Source: Stomoxys calcitrans
Lineage: Eukaryota > Arthropoda > Insecta > Diptera > Muscidae
Assembly (NCBI RefSeq): GCF_963082655.1
Contig: NC_081553.1
Span: 20,473,909 to 20,537,908, forward strand
Direction of reading: 5' to 3'
Length of the DNA: 64,000 bases
Within the stretch, counting starts at the first letter, position 1, and each line of letters begins with the position of its first letter. This document shows, one piece after another, positions 24,717 to 36,599 of this stretch. A model generated the notes under the pieces. The model had not been told where the DNA came from and searched no databases. It worked only from the letters and a program-made list of their open reading frames with translations. Both the position numbers and the translations under genes were made by a program.

Positions 24717-26311
24717 CAAGAAAATCTAAGACAATCTAGCCATTTCCGGCCGTCTGTCTGTTGAAATCAGGCTACAGTCTATAAAAATAGAGATATTAAA
24801 ATGGAACTTTGCACAAATTCTTCTTTGGTCCATAAGCAGGTTTGGTTCCGAGATGGGCTATATCGGGCTATATCTTGGTATAGCCCCCATATAGACCTTT
24901 CCGCCGATTTAGGGTTTTAGACCCATAAAAGCCACATTTACTATCCGATTTAGCCGAAATTTGGGATAATGAGTTATGTTGGCATTTCGACATCCTTCTC
25001 CAAATTGGCCTGAATCGGTTCAGATTTGGATATAGGTGCCATATAGACTGATCTCTCGATTTAAGGTTTTGGGCCCATAAAAGACGTATTTATTGTCCGA
25101 TTTCGATTTGGGACAGTGAGTTGCGTTAGGTCCCTCGACATATTTTTGCAATTTGGCTCAGATCGGTTCAGATTTGGATATAGCTGCCATATAGACCGAT
25201 CCCTCGGTTTAAGGTTTTGGGCCCATAAAAGGCACATTTATTGTCCGATTTCGCCGAAATTTGGGACAGTGAGTTGTGTTGAAGCCTTCGATATCCTTCT
25301 TCAATTTGGCCCGGATCGGCTCAGATTTGGATATAGCTGCCATATGGACCGATCTCTCGGTTTAAGGTTTTGGCCCCATTAAAGGCACATTTATTGTCTG
25401 ATTTCGACGAAATTTGGGACTGTAAGTTACGTAAGGCTCTCCGACATCCTTCTTCAACTTGACCCAGATCGGTTCAGATTTGGATATAGCTGTCATATAG
25501 ACCGATCTTTCGATTAAAGGTTTTGGCCCCATAAAAGGCGCATTTATTTAGGACAGTGATTTGTGTTGAGGCTCCTCGACAACTTTCTGCAATTTGGCCC
25601 AGATCGGTACAGATTTGGATATAGCTGCCATATAAATCGATTTCTCGTTTTAAAGTTTTGGCCCCATTAAAGGCGCATTTATTGTCCGATGTCGCCGAAA
25701 TTTGTGACTGTAAGTTGCGTTAGGCTCCTCGACAACTTTCTGCAATTTGGGACAGATTGGTTCAGATTTGGATATAGCTGTCATATAGACCGATCTCTCG
25801 TTTTAAAGTTTTGGCCCCATTAATGGCACATTTATTGTCCGATATCACCGAAATTTGGGACATTGAGTTGTGTGGAGGCCTTCGACATATTTTATTTTTT
25901 AAAATTGAACAAGGACTAGTACTTAGTAGACCACTCAATATCAGTCTAGACAACTTTCTGCAATTTGGGACAGATTGGTTCAGATTTGGATATAGCTGCC
26001 ATATAGACCGATCTCTCGGGTTAAAGTTTTGGCCCCATTAAAGGCACATTTATTGTCCGATTTCGCCGAAATTTAGGACATTGAGTTGTGTTGAGGCCTT
26101 CGACATATTTTATTTTTTAAAATTGAACAAGGACATGTACTTATTGAACCACTCAATACCCGTGTAGAATTTTGTCCAAATCGGAAAATATTTCGCTAAA
26201 GCTGCTATGGGGGCATAAATTATGTATTTTTCAGCGGATTATGACGAAAGTTGGTTTGGTGGGTATCCAAAGTTCGGCCCGGCCGATCTTAACTCATTTT
26301 CACTTGTTTAG
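24717..26311 (-). mobile_element. family A (second subfamily), - orientation
   Basis: Reading on the minus strand, the 5' end carries the palindromic terminus (GTTCGGCCCGGCCGATC near 26272-26288 on the plus strand). About eight tandem units follow (TAGCTGCCATATAGACCGAT on the plus strand). The far end has the subterminal tail with CCGTCTGTCTGTTGAAATC near 24750. A ~40-bp segment (TATTTTATTTTTTAAAATTG) is repeated inside two units near 25890 and 26107. Confidence 0.82.
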
Positions 26312-26490
26312 AAAGTTTTAGCCAAAATGTGTTTGCATTGGACAGGCTGTGGAGGTCGCGATTTCGAAGCTTACCAAGCTTCATCATCAGTCCATTTTGC
26401 CCTAAAAAGATTACCTGCTTCCACCTACTCACTAATTATTGAGCTGTGCAGAAATCAGAAAAAAAAACAAAAAAAAATTAAATAAAATAA
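26312..26490. other. short intronic segment, nothing recognised
   Basis: Non-repetitive sequence between a family A end and a SINE head. Confidence 0.4.
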
Positions 26491-26494
26491 AGAG

Positions 26495-26655
26495 GCGCCC
26501 CGCTAGCCGAGTTGGTAGCGTGCTTGGATTACCAGTGCAGGGGTCGTGGGTTCAATTCCGGCCAGAAGCCTTGGCCTGTCGCTACTGTGGTATCACAAAG
26601 GATTTTAAACTATCTAAGTGAGTCTGTAAAGGACTGCCACTTTTACCTAACCTAA
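26495..26655 (+). mobile_element. second tRNA-derived SINE type
   Basis: A tRNA-like head has an A box (TAGCCGAGTTGGTAGCGTG) and a B box (GTGGGTTCAATTCCGG). A ~75-bp body ends in ACCTAACCTAACCC and leads into an A-rich pentanucleotide tail. It differs from the other SINE family in head and body. The missing acceptor pairing and the attached tail argue against a functional tRNA gene. Confidence 0.75.
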
Positions 26656-27101
26656 CCCAAATGAAATAAAATAAAATAAAATAATATAAAATAAAATAAA
26701 ATAAAATAAAATAAAATAAAATAAAATAAAATAAAATAAAATAAAATAAAATAAAATAAAATAAAATAAAATAAAATAAAATAAAATAAAATAAAATAAA
26801 ATAAAATAAAATATAATAAAATAAAATAAAATAAAATAAAATAAAATAAAATAAAATAAAATAAAATAAAATAAAATAAAATAAAATAAAATAAAATAAA
26901 ATAAAATAAAATAAAATAAAATAAAATAAAATAAAATAAAATAAAATAAAATAAAATAAAATAAAATAAAATAAAATAAAATAAAATAAAATAAAATAAA
27001 ATAAAATAAAATAAAATAAAATAAAATAAAATAAAATAAAATAAAATAAAATAAAATAAAATAAAATAAAATAAAATAAAATAAAATAAAATAAATAAAA
27101 A
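26656..27101. repeat. AAAAT pentanucleotide microsatellite, ~440 bp
   Basis: Nearly perfect tandem TAAAA/AAAAT units, roughly 85-90 copies with only two or three interruptions (near 26683, 26813 and 27095). It begins at the 3' end of the SINE at 26495-26655, so it is most simply an expanded SINE tail. The long minus-strand open frame through it is an artefact of the repeat. Confidence 0.97.
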
Positions 27102-29204
27102 TATTTGTTGGATTTATTTCGGCTTGTGGAAATATGTGTAAAAAATTAAAAAACTCAAGCCGAACTATTTCCAACAAATAATCAACAAAAGCTCAACTAT
27201 ACCTCAAAAAACATAAATAAAAATAACTAAAATTTTAAAAACAAAATTAACAAAAAAAGTTTATAAAAGCATATATTATAATATAAAATACAAACCTTTA
27301 AAATAAAATAAAAAAAAATTGTTCGGCAACTAATCGGTACCAACTGCTTTTTTGTATCTGAGTGAGGTGATATTCATACAATCTTTTACCACATAGTTCC
27401 ATACCAGAGATAATTTCTTAAAAATTTGGTTTTGCCAGTTTTTTAATGTCACTTGTGGAAAAAGAAACTGCGGTAAACCATCGGTACCCATATATCGGTA
27501 TTGCTATATAAGATTATTTTTGTAAAAGAATAAATAAGTGTTAACTAATTTTTCTTTAGAGTGACTTATATGTCAATTCGATTTTCCTTTGGGGGAAAAT
27601 GTGCCAAAATTTACCCTTCAACTTTTTACGGACTCCTCGTATTCCCTCCTTTCTAAATTTACCAAACTTTTTAAAGCCGACCTCTTTCTGGCTCTCTAAA
27701 AAAAAAATATGCAACCATTGGCTTTTATTACCATTGTCTCCTAAGTAAACACATTTTTTTCCAAGTCTCTTGCCAAAACCCCAAACTTAACTAAAAAAAC
27801 AAACAAAGAAAAAATGTTTTATTTGCTAAAAACTTTGGCCACAATTTTCATTTTCTTGTGTTTTATTGCACCAAGGCTTATTAAGCACCAACTTTGTTCA
27901 TTTCGCTGTTTGTTTTGTTTTTGGCCTGAGAACGACAACAGAGACAAAAAAAAAAAAAAAAACTAACCAAAAGTAACAACAAATTCAACAAGACAGTGTG
28001 TGTGAGTATGTGTGTGTGTTTGCAGTGGCTCCACTAGCCAAATCATACATATGCATGCATGCACAATGTTGATATGTCTGTGCTGTGCGCTATAGCCGCT
28101 GAGCCGGTGAAATATGCGCGGAAGTGCTTGCAGTTGTTAACGATGTATAACACCTGCTATGCCGGCCGGTTTTAAATATTCTATTTCTACACTTGCAACC
28201 TGGAATAATGAAAAAGCGACCAGCTAAAAAAAAACACAAGCACAACAAACAAGACCACATTCAAGCATACCGAGTTCCATCTCTCCAGAGGTTAACTTAT
28301 TTTGGAGCATAGTTGCTAGCAAAAACAAAGATGTTTCTTTTCTACCAGACACTTAAAACCAGTCAATCATACTCTATCTTGAGGAAGGAAAGGAATGGAA
28401 TTTATTTGGTTGGGGAGTGTGTTTGTGGTTTTAATTGCTGAAAAAGCTACTTGTCCTCTAAGTAAAAATGCTAATTCCATTTGTGTTACTCAAATGTGTG
28501 CAGTTATTTCCACGTTAACATTTTTTGATAACCTTAGAATCCATATGGTGATGATGATGATGATATCAATGTTCTTTTATATTGACCTTGTATTTCTCTC
28601 TTCAAGTATATTATCAACTTTCATATATATTAAGTTGAAAATAAGAAAATTTGGCATTCCGGTTTTATCTGCAATCAATGCCAAATTATATTTTCTTGTA
28701 TTTATTTAAATTTTAAAATATTCCAAAAATAGATTTCTTTAAATTAGATTCATGCCAAATTCGAGTATGTTTCTTAAGTCTTTTAGTTACTTTCACTCAA
28801 GTTTGTGTCTTAAGTCTTTTATTTTTAAAAGAAGATATATAGGTTTTTGTTTTTGAGAGTTTGTTTGGTGAGGGGATAATTACCGCTAAAGTAAGACATT
28901 TTCGACATGCTAATCTATTCTCCAAAGTGGCCTTTTAATAATAAAACAGTTATTTTTGCCATTCACATAGGCTCCTCAAGACTTTTATCTGAGAGAGAGA
29001 TTTTCAGTGAAACTCTCAAGGATAGCAATTAGTTTGAAACAGGATTAGTTAAGTCCTTTTGGATTATTTTTGGCATTAATACAGAAAACGAATCCAATTA
29101 ATGTTCAGTAGCTACATTGAAATCATAAACTTTGTTGCCATTTGGTATGTCTTAAAATTTTAGTGATCCCCATTTCGAGGCTACAATCGATCTTTTTTAT
29201 AGCC
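27102..29204. other. grn intron, single-copy A+T-rich DNA
   Basis: No exon or mobile element is recognised. A short GT microsatellite lies at about 27996-28020. The open frame at 28395-28709 is hydrophobic, A+T-rich and lacks splice context. Confidence 0.45.
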
Positions 29205-29590
29205 TCCACCAAAGAACCCCCCACCATAGGGGGTATACTTACTTCGCTATTCCGTTTTTAACACTTCGAAATATTGATCTAAGACCCCATAAAGTATATA
29301 TATATATATATCCTTAATAGTCTTGACATTTTAAATCGATCTAGTCATGTCCGTCCGTCTTTTCGTCTATCTGCCTGTCTGTCTGAGGAAGCACGCCAAC
29401 TTTTGAAGGAGTAAAGCTAGTGGCATGAAATTATGAACAAATACTTCCTATTAGAGTCAGTTGAGATTGTAAATGGGCTATATCGGTCCATGTTTTGAAT
29501 AGCTGCCATACAAACCAATTTTGGATCTTGACTTCTTTGGCCTCTAGATGGCGCAATTCTTTTTAAAACTGTTAAACTTTTAGTATGTGC
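29205..29590 (-). mobile_element. family A fragment
   Basis: On the minus strand this is the right-end region of a family A element: CCACCATAGGGGGTATACTT at the plus-strand start, the TATATA-rich AAAGTATATATATATATATA, CATGTCCGTCCGTC, then about one satellite unit. It is truncated internally. Confidence 0.8.
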
Positions 29591-29852
29591 AAACATATGA
29601 ACATTTTCTTTATTTTCATGCCTCTGGAAAGACTTAAGCCTGCCAGTCAGAGCATTTTCCAATGCCTGAGTAGCATTTCAGCTGATTTGTCTCCAATTTC
29701 CTTCAGGTTATCTGTTTCAACACAGTCGTACTGAATGCCTTTTTTTGCTTTCTAAGTCTGAAAGCCTCTGTTTTTCATCATTTGTTTTGAAAAGCAAATG
29801 AGTGGGTTCCCATTGAGTTCCCGTCTATGTTGTAGCACAGTTTTTCTTCCAA
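29591..29852. other. intronic filler between two family A copies
   Basis: Non-repetitive sequence with nothing recognised. Confidence 0.35.
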
Positions 29853-30290
29853 CCACCGAAGGACGGGAGCATATTTATGATGTCATTCCGTTGGCACTCT
29901 TGGCCGTCATAAAAATTTAAGAGCAAAAAGCCATGTCCGTCAGTCTGTCCATCTCTCTGCTGAAATCACACTACAGTCTATAAAAGTGAAGATGTTGAGC
30001 TGAAATTTGGCACAGCGATTTATTTTCGTCTACTCGATATCCGTGATTAGAGACGTCCACATCGGACATTATTTGTATATAGCTCTCACATATACACAAA
30101 TCTCCCGATATAGGTTCTTGAGCCTTAGAAGGCGCATTTATTACCCAATTTCGCTGAAATTTGCCACAGCGAGTTGGGTTAGACCCCTCGACATACGTTC
30201 CTAGTATAGCCAAGATCGGACTTTCTTTTGATATAACTGCAATATATACTGATTCCCCGGTTTAAGGTCTAGGGCCTTGAATGGCCAATA
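29853..30290 (-). mobile_element. family A (second subfamily) fragment
   Basis: It begins with a degraded right terminus (CCACCGAAGGACGGGAGCAT) and continues through CATGTCCGTCAGTCTGTCC and ATTTCGCTGAAATTTGCCAC into about two satellite units. The left end is missing. Confidence 0.75.
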
Positions 30291-31379
30291 GGGGTCAGAT
30301 CGGTCTATATTATTGTAACTACTCGAAATATGCGTCTGCGACCCCATAAAGCATTCTTGATCGTTGTGACATTTTATGTCGATCTAGCCATGTCCGTCCG
30401 TCTGTCCGTCCGTCTGTCGAAAGCACGCTAACTTCCGAAGGAGTAAATCTAGCTGCTTAAAATTTTGCACAAATACTTCCTATTAGTGTAGGTCAATTGG
30501 GATTGTAAATGGGCCATATCGGTCCACGCCCTCTAGAGGGCGCAATTCTTATCCAATTGGAATGAAATTTTGCACCACGTGTTTTGTTATGATATCCACC
30601 AACTGTACCAAGTATAGTACAAATCGGTCTATTTTTTGATTTAGCTGCCGTATAAACCGATCTTGGGTCTTGACTTCGTGAGCCTCTAAAGGGCGCAATT
30701 CTCATCCGATTGGAATTAAATTTAGCTGGACGTGTTTTGTTATGATATCCAACAACTGTACCAAGTATAGTACAAATCGGTCCATAACCTGATATAGCTG
30801 CCATATAAATCGATCTTGGGTCTAGACTTCTTGAGCCACTAGAGGGCGCAATTCTTATCCAATTTGACTGAAATTTTGCACATAGTGTTTTGTTATGGTA
30901 TCCAACAACTGTGCTAAGTATGGTTTAAATCGGTTCATAACCTAATATAGCTGCCATATAAACCGATCTTGGGTCTTGACTTCTTGAGCCTCGAGAGGGC
31001 GCAATTGTTATCCGATTGGAATGAAATTTTGCATGATGTATTTTGTTATGATTTTCAACAACTGTGCCATATACGGTTCAAATCGGTTCATAACCTGATA
31101 TAGCTGTCATATAAACCGATCTTGGGTCTTGACTTCTTCAACCTCTAGAGGGCGCAATTCTTATCCGATTGTAATGAAATTTTCCATGACGTATTTTATT
31201 ATGACTTTCAACAAATGTGCCAAATAAATTTCAAATAGCTTCATAACCTGATATAGCTGTCATATAAACCGATCTGGGATCTTGACTTCTTTACCCACTA
31301 AAGGTCGCAATTACTATCCGATTTGTCTGAAATTTTGTACCACTTATCCTTTCATGACCATCAACATACGTGTTTATTA

Positions 31380-31986
31380 AAGGGTGATTTTTTTGAGGTT
31401 AGGATTTTCATGCATTAGTATTTGACAGATCACGTGGGATTTCAGACATGGTGTCAAAGAGAAAGATGCTCAGTATGGTTTGACATTTCATCATGAATAG
31501 ACTTACTAACGAGCAACGCTTGCAAATCATTGAATTTTATTACCAAAATCAGTGTTCGGTTCGAAATGTGTTCATTCACCGTAACGTTGCGTCCAACAGC
31601 ATCTTTGAAAAAATACGGTCCAATGATTCCACCAGCGTACAAACCACACCAAACAGTGCATTTTTCGGGATGCATGGGCAGTTCTTGAACGGCTTCTGGT
31701 TGCTCTTCACTCCAAATGCGGCAATTTTGCTTATTTACGTAGCCATTCAACCAGAAATGAGCCTCATCGCTGAACAAAATTTGTCAAAATTTGAACACAT
31801 TTCGAACCGAACACTGATTTTGGTAATAAAATTCAATGATTTGCAAGCGTTGCTCATTAGTAAGTCTATTCATGATGAAATGTCAAAGCATACTGAGCAT
31901 CTTTCTCTTTGACACCATGTCTGAAATCCCCCGTGATCTGTCAAATACTAATGCATGAAAATCCTAACCTCAAAAAAATCACCCTT
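31380..31986 (-). mobile_element. internally deleted Tc1/mariner-superfamily element
   Basis: A 607-bp element has terminal inverted repeats of about 194 bp (31380-31573 and 31793-31986) with only a few mismatches, tips AAGGGTGATTTTTTTGAGG, and TA duplications at 31378-31379 and 31987-31988. Each arm contains the transposase start (MNRLTNEQRLQIIEF...), so the arms extend into the coding region. The ~220-bp interior, read on the minus strand, encodes a transposase fragment with FSDEAHFWL (the region of the second catalytic Asp in this superfamily) and a downstream TVWCGL...GPYFF segment. The N-terminal DNA-binding region and the C-terminus are deleted, so no active enzyme can be made. Confidence 0.93.
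31587..31777 (-). pseudogene. transposase fragment (DDE, Tc1/mariner)
   Basis: About 65 residues are recognisable: FSDEAHFWLNGYVNKQNCRIW, then a Cys/Trp-containing core (KCTVWCGL) and GPYFF. The length is roughly a fifth of a usual 340-residue transposase. The frame then runs into the inverted-repeat arm. It is a remnant within the deleted element at 31380-31986. Confidence 0.85.
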
Positions 31987-32304
31987 TATGATCTGAATCC
32001 GTCTATAGCCTCATACTGCTCCCATATAAATCGATCTCTCTATTTTACTTCTTGAGCCCCCAAAGGACGCAATTCTTATTCGAATTGGCTGACATTTTAC
32101 ACAGGTCTCCAACATATAATTTAATTGTGCTTCGAACCTCACCATATCTTGATAACACTCTCATAGCAGAGCAAATCCTTTCTTTTATTCTTTTTTTTTG
32201 CCTAAGAAGAGATGTGGGAAAAGAACTCTACAAATGCGATCCATGGTGGAGGGTATATAAGATTCAGCCTGGCTGAACTTAGCACGCTTTTCTTTACCTC
32301 ATAC

Positions 32305-32629
32305 GGTGGCCCGTAGCTCAGAGGTTAGCATGTCCGCCTATGACCCTAAACGCCTGGGTTCGAATCCTGGCGAGACCATCAGAAAAAAATTTTCAGCTGT
32401 GGTTTTCCCCTCCTAATGCTGGCAAAATTTGTGGTGTACTATGCCATGTAAAACTTCTCTCCAAAGAGGTAACGCACTGCGGCACGCCTTTCGGACTCGG
32501 CTATAAAAAGGAGGCCCCTAATCATTGAGCTTAAAACTTGAAGCGGACTGCTCTCATTGATATGTGAGAAATTTGGCCCTGTTCCTTAGTGGAATGTTCA
32601 TGGGCAAAATTTCCAATTTTTTTTTTTTC
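32305..32629 (+). mobile_element. tRNA-derived SINE, copy 2 (best preserved)
   Basis: The head GGTGGCCCGTAGCTCAGAGG contains a good A box, and CTGGGTTCGAATCCTGG is a near-consensus B box. The body carries the same segments as copy 1, and the copy ends in a T-rich tail near 32620. It begins 12 bp after a family A terminus. Good box preservation suggests a relatively recent insertion. Confidence 0.92.
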
Positions 32630-34006
32630 AAACTGTTTTAAATTTTTTTTTTTTAATTTCATTACCTTTGCTCATTTTTAAGGTTTGTCTCTTAAGTCTT
32701 TTGTTTTATGTCATAGAACTTCGCTTAAGAAATCTTCCCAACTAGCTGTTCATTATTCGGTTACTTCTACAAAATCTTTAGATGCAAATTTTCTTGTTTC
32801 TCTCCTTCTCTGGTCTTTGCTTTCCTCTCTCTCTCTCTCTGTCTCCCCTTCGTTCTACGTTCTACCTTTTCAAGGCAATTGTTAGCTTGGCATCATTGTT
32901 TGCTGTTGTATCTTTTATTGTATCAATGCCCCGATAAGCTTGGATTGAGGGCGTAAGAACATATGTCGGTTTGTGTGGGGCAAAATGTTGTCGTTTGTGT
33001 CATTGTCTGCATTCAAGAGATTCCTTAAACAGTGTCTCCACAAAACGAAACAATAAAAGGCATTATGGAGCCAAAAAATAAAATTGATTGGATGGCCAAC
33101 AACGGCAAAAGCACCCCCCCCCCAACTCTACCCCGGTTGCCAGTGAGGCTTTTGCTTTAAACATTTGAGTGTGTCAGGTGAAAAATCCTGCAAATAAATC
33201 GACAACAATAAGACATATCATTGGGGGTATAAAATACCTCCAATGTGTAGTAGGCTGCCTTCCTTCTTAACAACTTGGAGTCTAAAGCCAAAAAAAACAT
33301 ATACCACAAAATTGCTGTCATGCATGGAGTTTAAGTAATTGATATGGGTGAGCTGGGCTTAACAATATGGCTTAAGAGCGAGTGAAAACAAAAAACTGTT
33401 TGTATGAAACGGTTAAGCATTGTTTGCAGGATTTAGGGTTGTCCACTGGCCACTACTGGTTGTTTTGGTATCTTGGTTGGTGTTTTGACAGTTTCAAAAG
33501 AAGTTAAACCTTCAAGTACGGCTGGTCAAGCTGATTTTGAGGCTGCTGTTGGTGGCATTGGGGATATATTGTTTTTCTTGAATTTAGGAAGTTAAAGGGA
33601 AAAAGGCGCTTGCAATTTAAGAGGAATGTTATAAATCTTTTTCAAGCAGTTGAGGCTTTCTGGAAAACTTGGCATGAAGTTTTTTTTTTAAGTTTTGCCT
33701 TGGGTTTCATTTTTTCTGTTAATTTTTCATATTTTGGTGTTTTCATTTATTTGGTCTAACATTTGTTTCCTTTTGAAAGAAAATTACTTCCACTTTCATT
33801 TTCTTTGTATTTGTAACAACCTGTGTAAACACACCCGTTTATTTACACTCACATCAATGTGTCTGTTGTTTGTCTTGTTCACCAGCTATTAAAAAAAAAT
33901 ATTTTAAAAAATTAAAAAAAATAAATTTTATAACAAACTTGTTTGCTGCTATTAACAATTTCATTCTATACTATACTATATACTAAACTATAACTATATA
34001 TATATA
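32630..34006. other. grn intron, single-copy DNA
   Basis: Repeat-poor, with a CT dinucleotide tract near 32825-32841. No splice-flanked open frame is seen. Confidence 0.45.
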
Positions 34007-34008
34007 TA

Positions 34009-34233
34009 TTGGGTTGCCCAAAAAGTAATTGCGGATTTTTTAAAAGAAGAACGTAAATGCATTTTTAATAAAACTTGGAATGAACTTTAATCAAATATAC
34101 TTTTTTTAACACTTTTTTTCTAAAGCAAGCTAACTGACAGAAGAAAGAATGCAATTACAGAGTCAAAAGCAGTGCAAAAATTTTTCAACACCGACTATAT
34201 GAAAAATCCGCAATTACTTTTTGGGCAACCCAA
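34009..34233. mobile_element. mariner-type MITE, copy 2
   Basis: A 225-bp element has tips TTGGGTTGCCCAAAAAG on both strands and TA duplications at 34007-34008 and 34234-34235. It is collinear with copy 1 (20-256) and has the more intact ends. It sits within a natural TA-dinucleotide run. Confidence 0.92.
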
Positions 34234-34235
34234 TA

Positions 34236-36287
34236 TATTTAAGCTATTGAATTTGTTTTGTTTTATGAATAACAATCTCTCTATCCCTTCGAAAAAAACA
34301 CCTCTTGTATGTAAATGTTTTGAATGTTATCTAAAACTGCCTTCAATCTTCAAAACAACTGCTCATCTTCACTTGCACTTGAAACACTTTTCTTTTTGGT
34401 AAAAAAAAAACTGCACCTTTTCCCCAAGGGAAAACTGCACTTCTCTAGTCACCATCACGCACCAGCACCATCTAAATATAAGTCTTCACTTATGCCACAC
34501 TGAGTTGCCAGCAAGCTATTTTCTCCATATTCCCCTCCCCAACACTGCAGCCTGGGTACATGGGATTTTTGTGTTTTATGATGCTGTTGGAAATTAGCTG
34601 GAATTTCTTGAAGATCCAGGAAAAACAGAAAAGAAAATCAAGCTCTCTATAAATCGTTAGCTGAAATGCAGACCTTTTTTTTTTGTTTGGGCTCCCAACG
34701 AAAACGAAAAGAGTTCCAAATAAACTGCTGATAGCAATTGCTTGGGAGTAGGCCCACAAAATAGCTAGGCACAGGCAAACCATACAGCCAGTCTTACCAA
34801 AATCATTGGAGATGAGAAATAAATAAAAAAAAACACACACTCACACTCAAAAATGTGCACAAAATTCCTAGAAAAAAAAAATCAGTCTCCATAAAATTTA
34901 TAAAAGGCGAATAGCACCAGGGCTCAACTATGAACCAGCACACACACAATCAAATGAACAAGAAGAGAAACCTTAAAAAAAAACGATAAACGACAATAAG
35001 AGAAAAAAAAAATACCAACAGCCCAAGAAGGCCTTACATGCAGATGGAGGAACAAAGTGTAAGGACAGACATAGGCCTGGTCACATACTAAAACTCAAAA
35101 CTACAGTTAGATATAAACACTAAATCATAAAGACCTGGCCCCGAACAGACAGACAAAAGGAAAACCTGCTGCTAGCCCGTCGGCCAGCCTCCTAAGCTGC
35201 CAGACATTTTACGTGGTAAAAACCCTTGGACCCCGCATCAAAAAAAAAAAAAAAAACAAATCGTCACAGGGAACTGTCACCAACTACAGGCGGGCCAGGC
35301 AAACTCCTCCAAAAGGCCATACATAAGCCTGCGTCTGCGTCTGCAACACCACTCACTCTCTCTCTCTCAATAAAGGAAACAATTCAACAAAAAAAAGGCT
35401 AATTGAAATCAAAACAAAAATCCTTAATGATCGAAAAAAAATCAAACAAAAAAAGGCCACAACACAGAAAAAATACCCAACCAGCTACTCACATTCGCTT
35501 ATTTGAGGCTTATTAATAGTTTTGTATTGAGATTTTGGCCAAAACGAATGCAAACACACACACACGGTTATACCCTGTTGGTCTTATGCATAAAAAGGTC
35601 AAGTTGTACACGTTTAAGGGGCCAAATACAACAAATTCTTGTTGTGTCATCGCTTGCTTGCTTGCACAACACAGCAGCAGCAGCATCATCAACCTTTGTT
35701 GTTGTTGTTGTTGTTTTTTCTTTTTTTCTTCTTTGAATTTTTGGCCATAACATTCAACCGAATTTACAACGCAAGCGTGCGAGAGTTTATTGTACAAATT
35801 GTTGTTTTTGTAGTTAAATCGTAAAAACAACACCATCATCATCATCATTGGCGGCGGCGGCGGCGGCGACGGCAGCAGCAACATGGAATTGAGCAGGCCT
35901 TATAAACAAACATCATTAACGCATTGATTTATTGGCTCTGGTCCATTTCAAAGTAAATAAATTTTTTCGAAAAGCAAACAAAAAATTGTGGCTGTCCCTG
36001 TCCAGTAAGGGGAAGGGGGTTGGTCCTAGATAAGGTCTAAATACAAATGCTAATCATTTAAATGGCTCACTTAAGGGTATTTATTTGAAAAGGAATATAA
36101 AAATTTTATTGTTTTACAAAGAAAAATGCAAAGCATGCAGTATTCTTGCACTCAAATCACTGCAAGAACATTCCAAGGGGTTTGCATGCTAGAAATGTAA
36201 CAATTAATAATATTGATTAACAAAATGTATGCCGAAAGATATCTCCTCATACAGAAGTTTTTAAAGACTGGTGGTGCGATAAATGTC
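34236..36287. other. grn intron, single-copy DNA with simple repeats
   Basis: No exon is seen. It contains a TTG/TGT run (about 35697-35715), ATC and CGG triplet tracts (about 35830-35880), and several A tracts. Overlapping open frames on both strands at 35.5-35.9 kb come from these triplet tracts. Confidence 0.5.
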
Positions 36288-36599
36288 GCCAAAATTACAA
36301 ACTTTGCCCATGAATATTTCACTAAGGATCGGGGGAAAATTTCTCACATATCAATGAGTTCAGTGCGTTTCAAGTTTTAAGTTCAATGATAAGGGTCCTC
36401 CTTTTTATAGCCGAGTCCGAAAGGGGTGCCGCAGTGCGACAACTCTTTGGAGAGAAGTTTTTACTTGGCATAGTACCTCTTGCCATCATTAGGAGGGCAA
36501 AACCACGGCTGAAAATTTTTTTCTGATGGTCTTGCCAGGATTCGAACCCAGGCGTTCAGCGTCACAGGAGAACATGCTAACCTCTGCACTACGGTGGCC
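36288..36599 (-). mobile_element. tRNA-derived SINE, copy 3
   Basis: Reverse orientation: head complement at CTCTGCACTACGGTGGCC (to 36599), B-box complement CCAGGATTCGAACCCAGGCG, and the body segment CCTCCTTTTTATAGCCGAG. Confidence 0.9.

Larger units (their letters stand above)
30296..32293 (-). mobile_element. family A element interrupted by a Tc1/mariner element
   Basis: The right-end region (CATGTCCGTCCGTCTGTCCG) lies near 30390. About six or seven ~152-bp units follow to about 31360. After an insertion at 31380-31986, the element resumes with the left-end region and terminates at GGCTGAACTTAGCACGCTTT (to 32292). The insertion interrupts recognisable family A sequence, so the Tc1/mariner insertion is younger. 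Confidence 0.82.

Noticed and set aside
26495..26575. tRNA gene
   Set aside because: It has pol III boxes but also an attached SINE body and AAAAT tail, and no convincing acceptor stem. The same holds for the heads at 3069, 32305 and 40326.
26637..26655. Insect telomere repeat (CCTAA)n
   Set aside because: Only two to three units, located at the 3' end of a SINE; flies lack this telomere type.
26647..27177. 176-codon minus-strand open frame
   Set aside because: It is the translation of the AAAAT microsatellite.
31493..31912. Intact transposase on the plus strand
   Set aside because: The frame passes through both inverted arms and reads the interior backwards; the real fragment is on the minus strand and lacks most domains.
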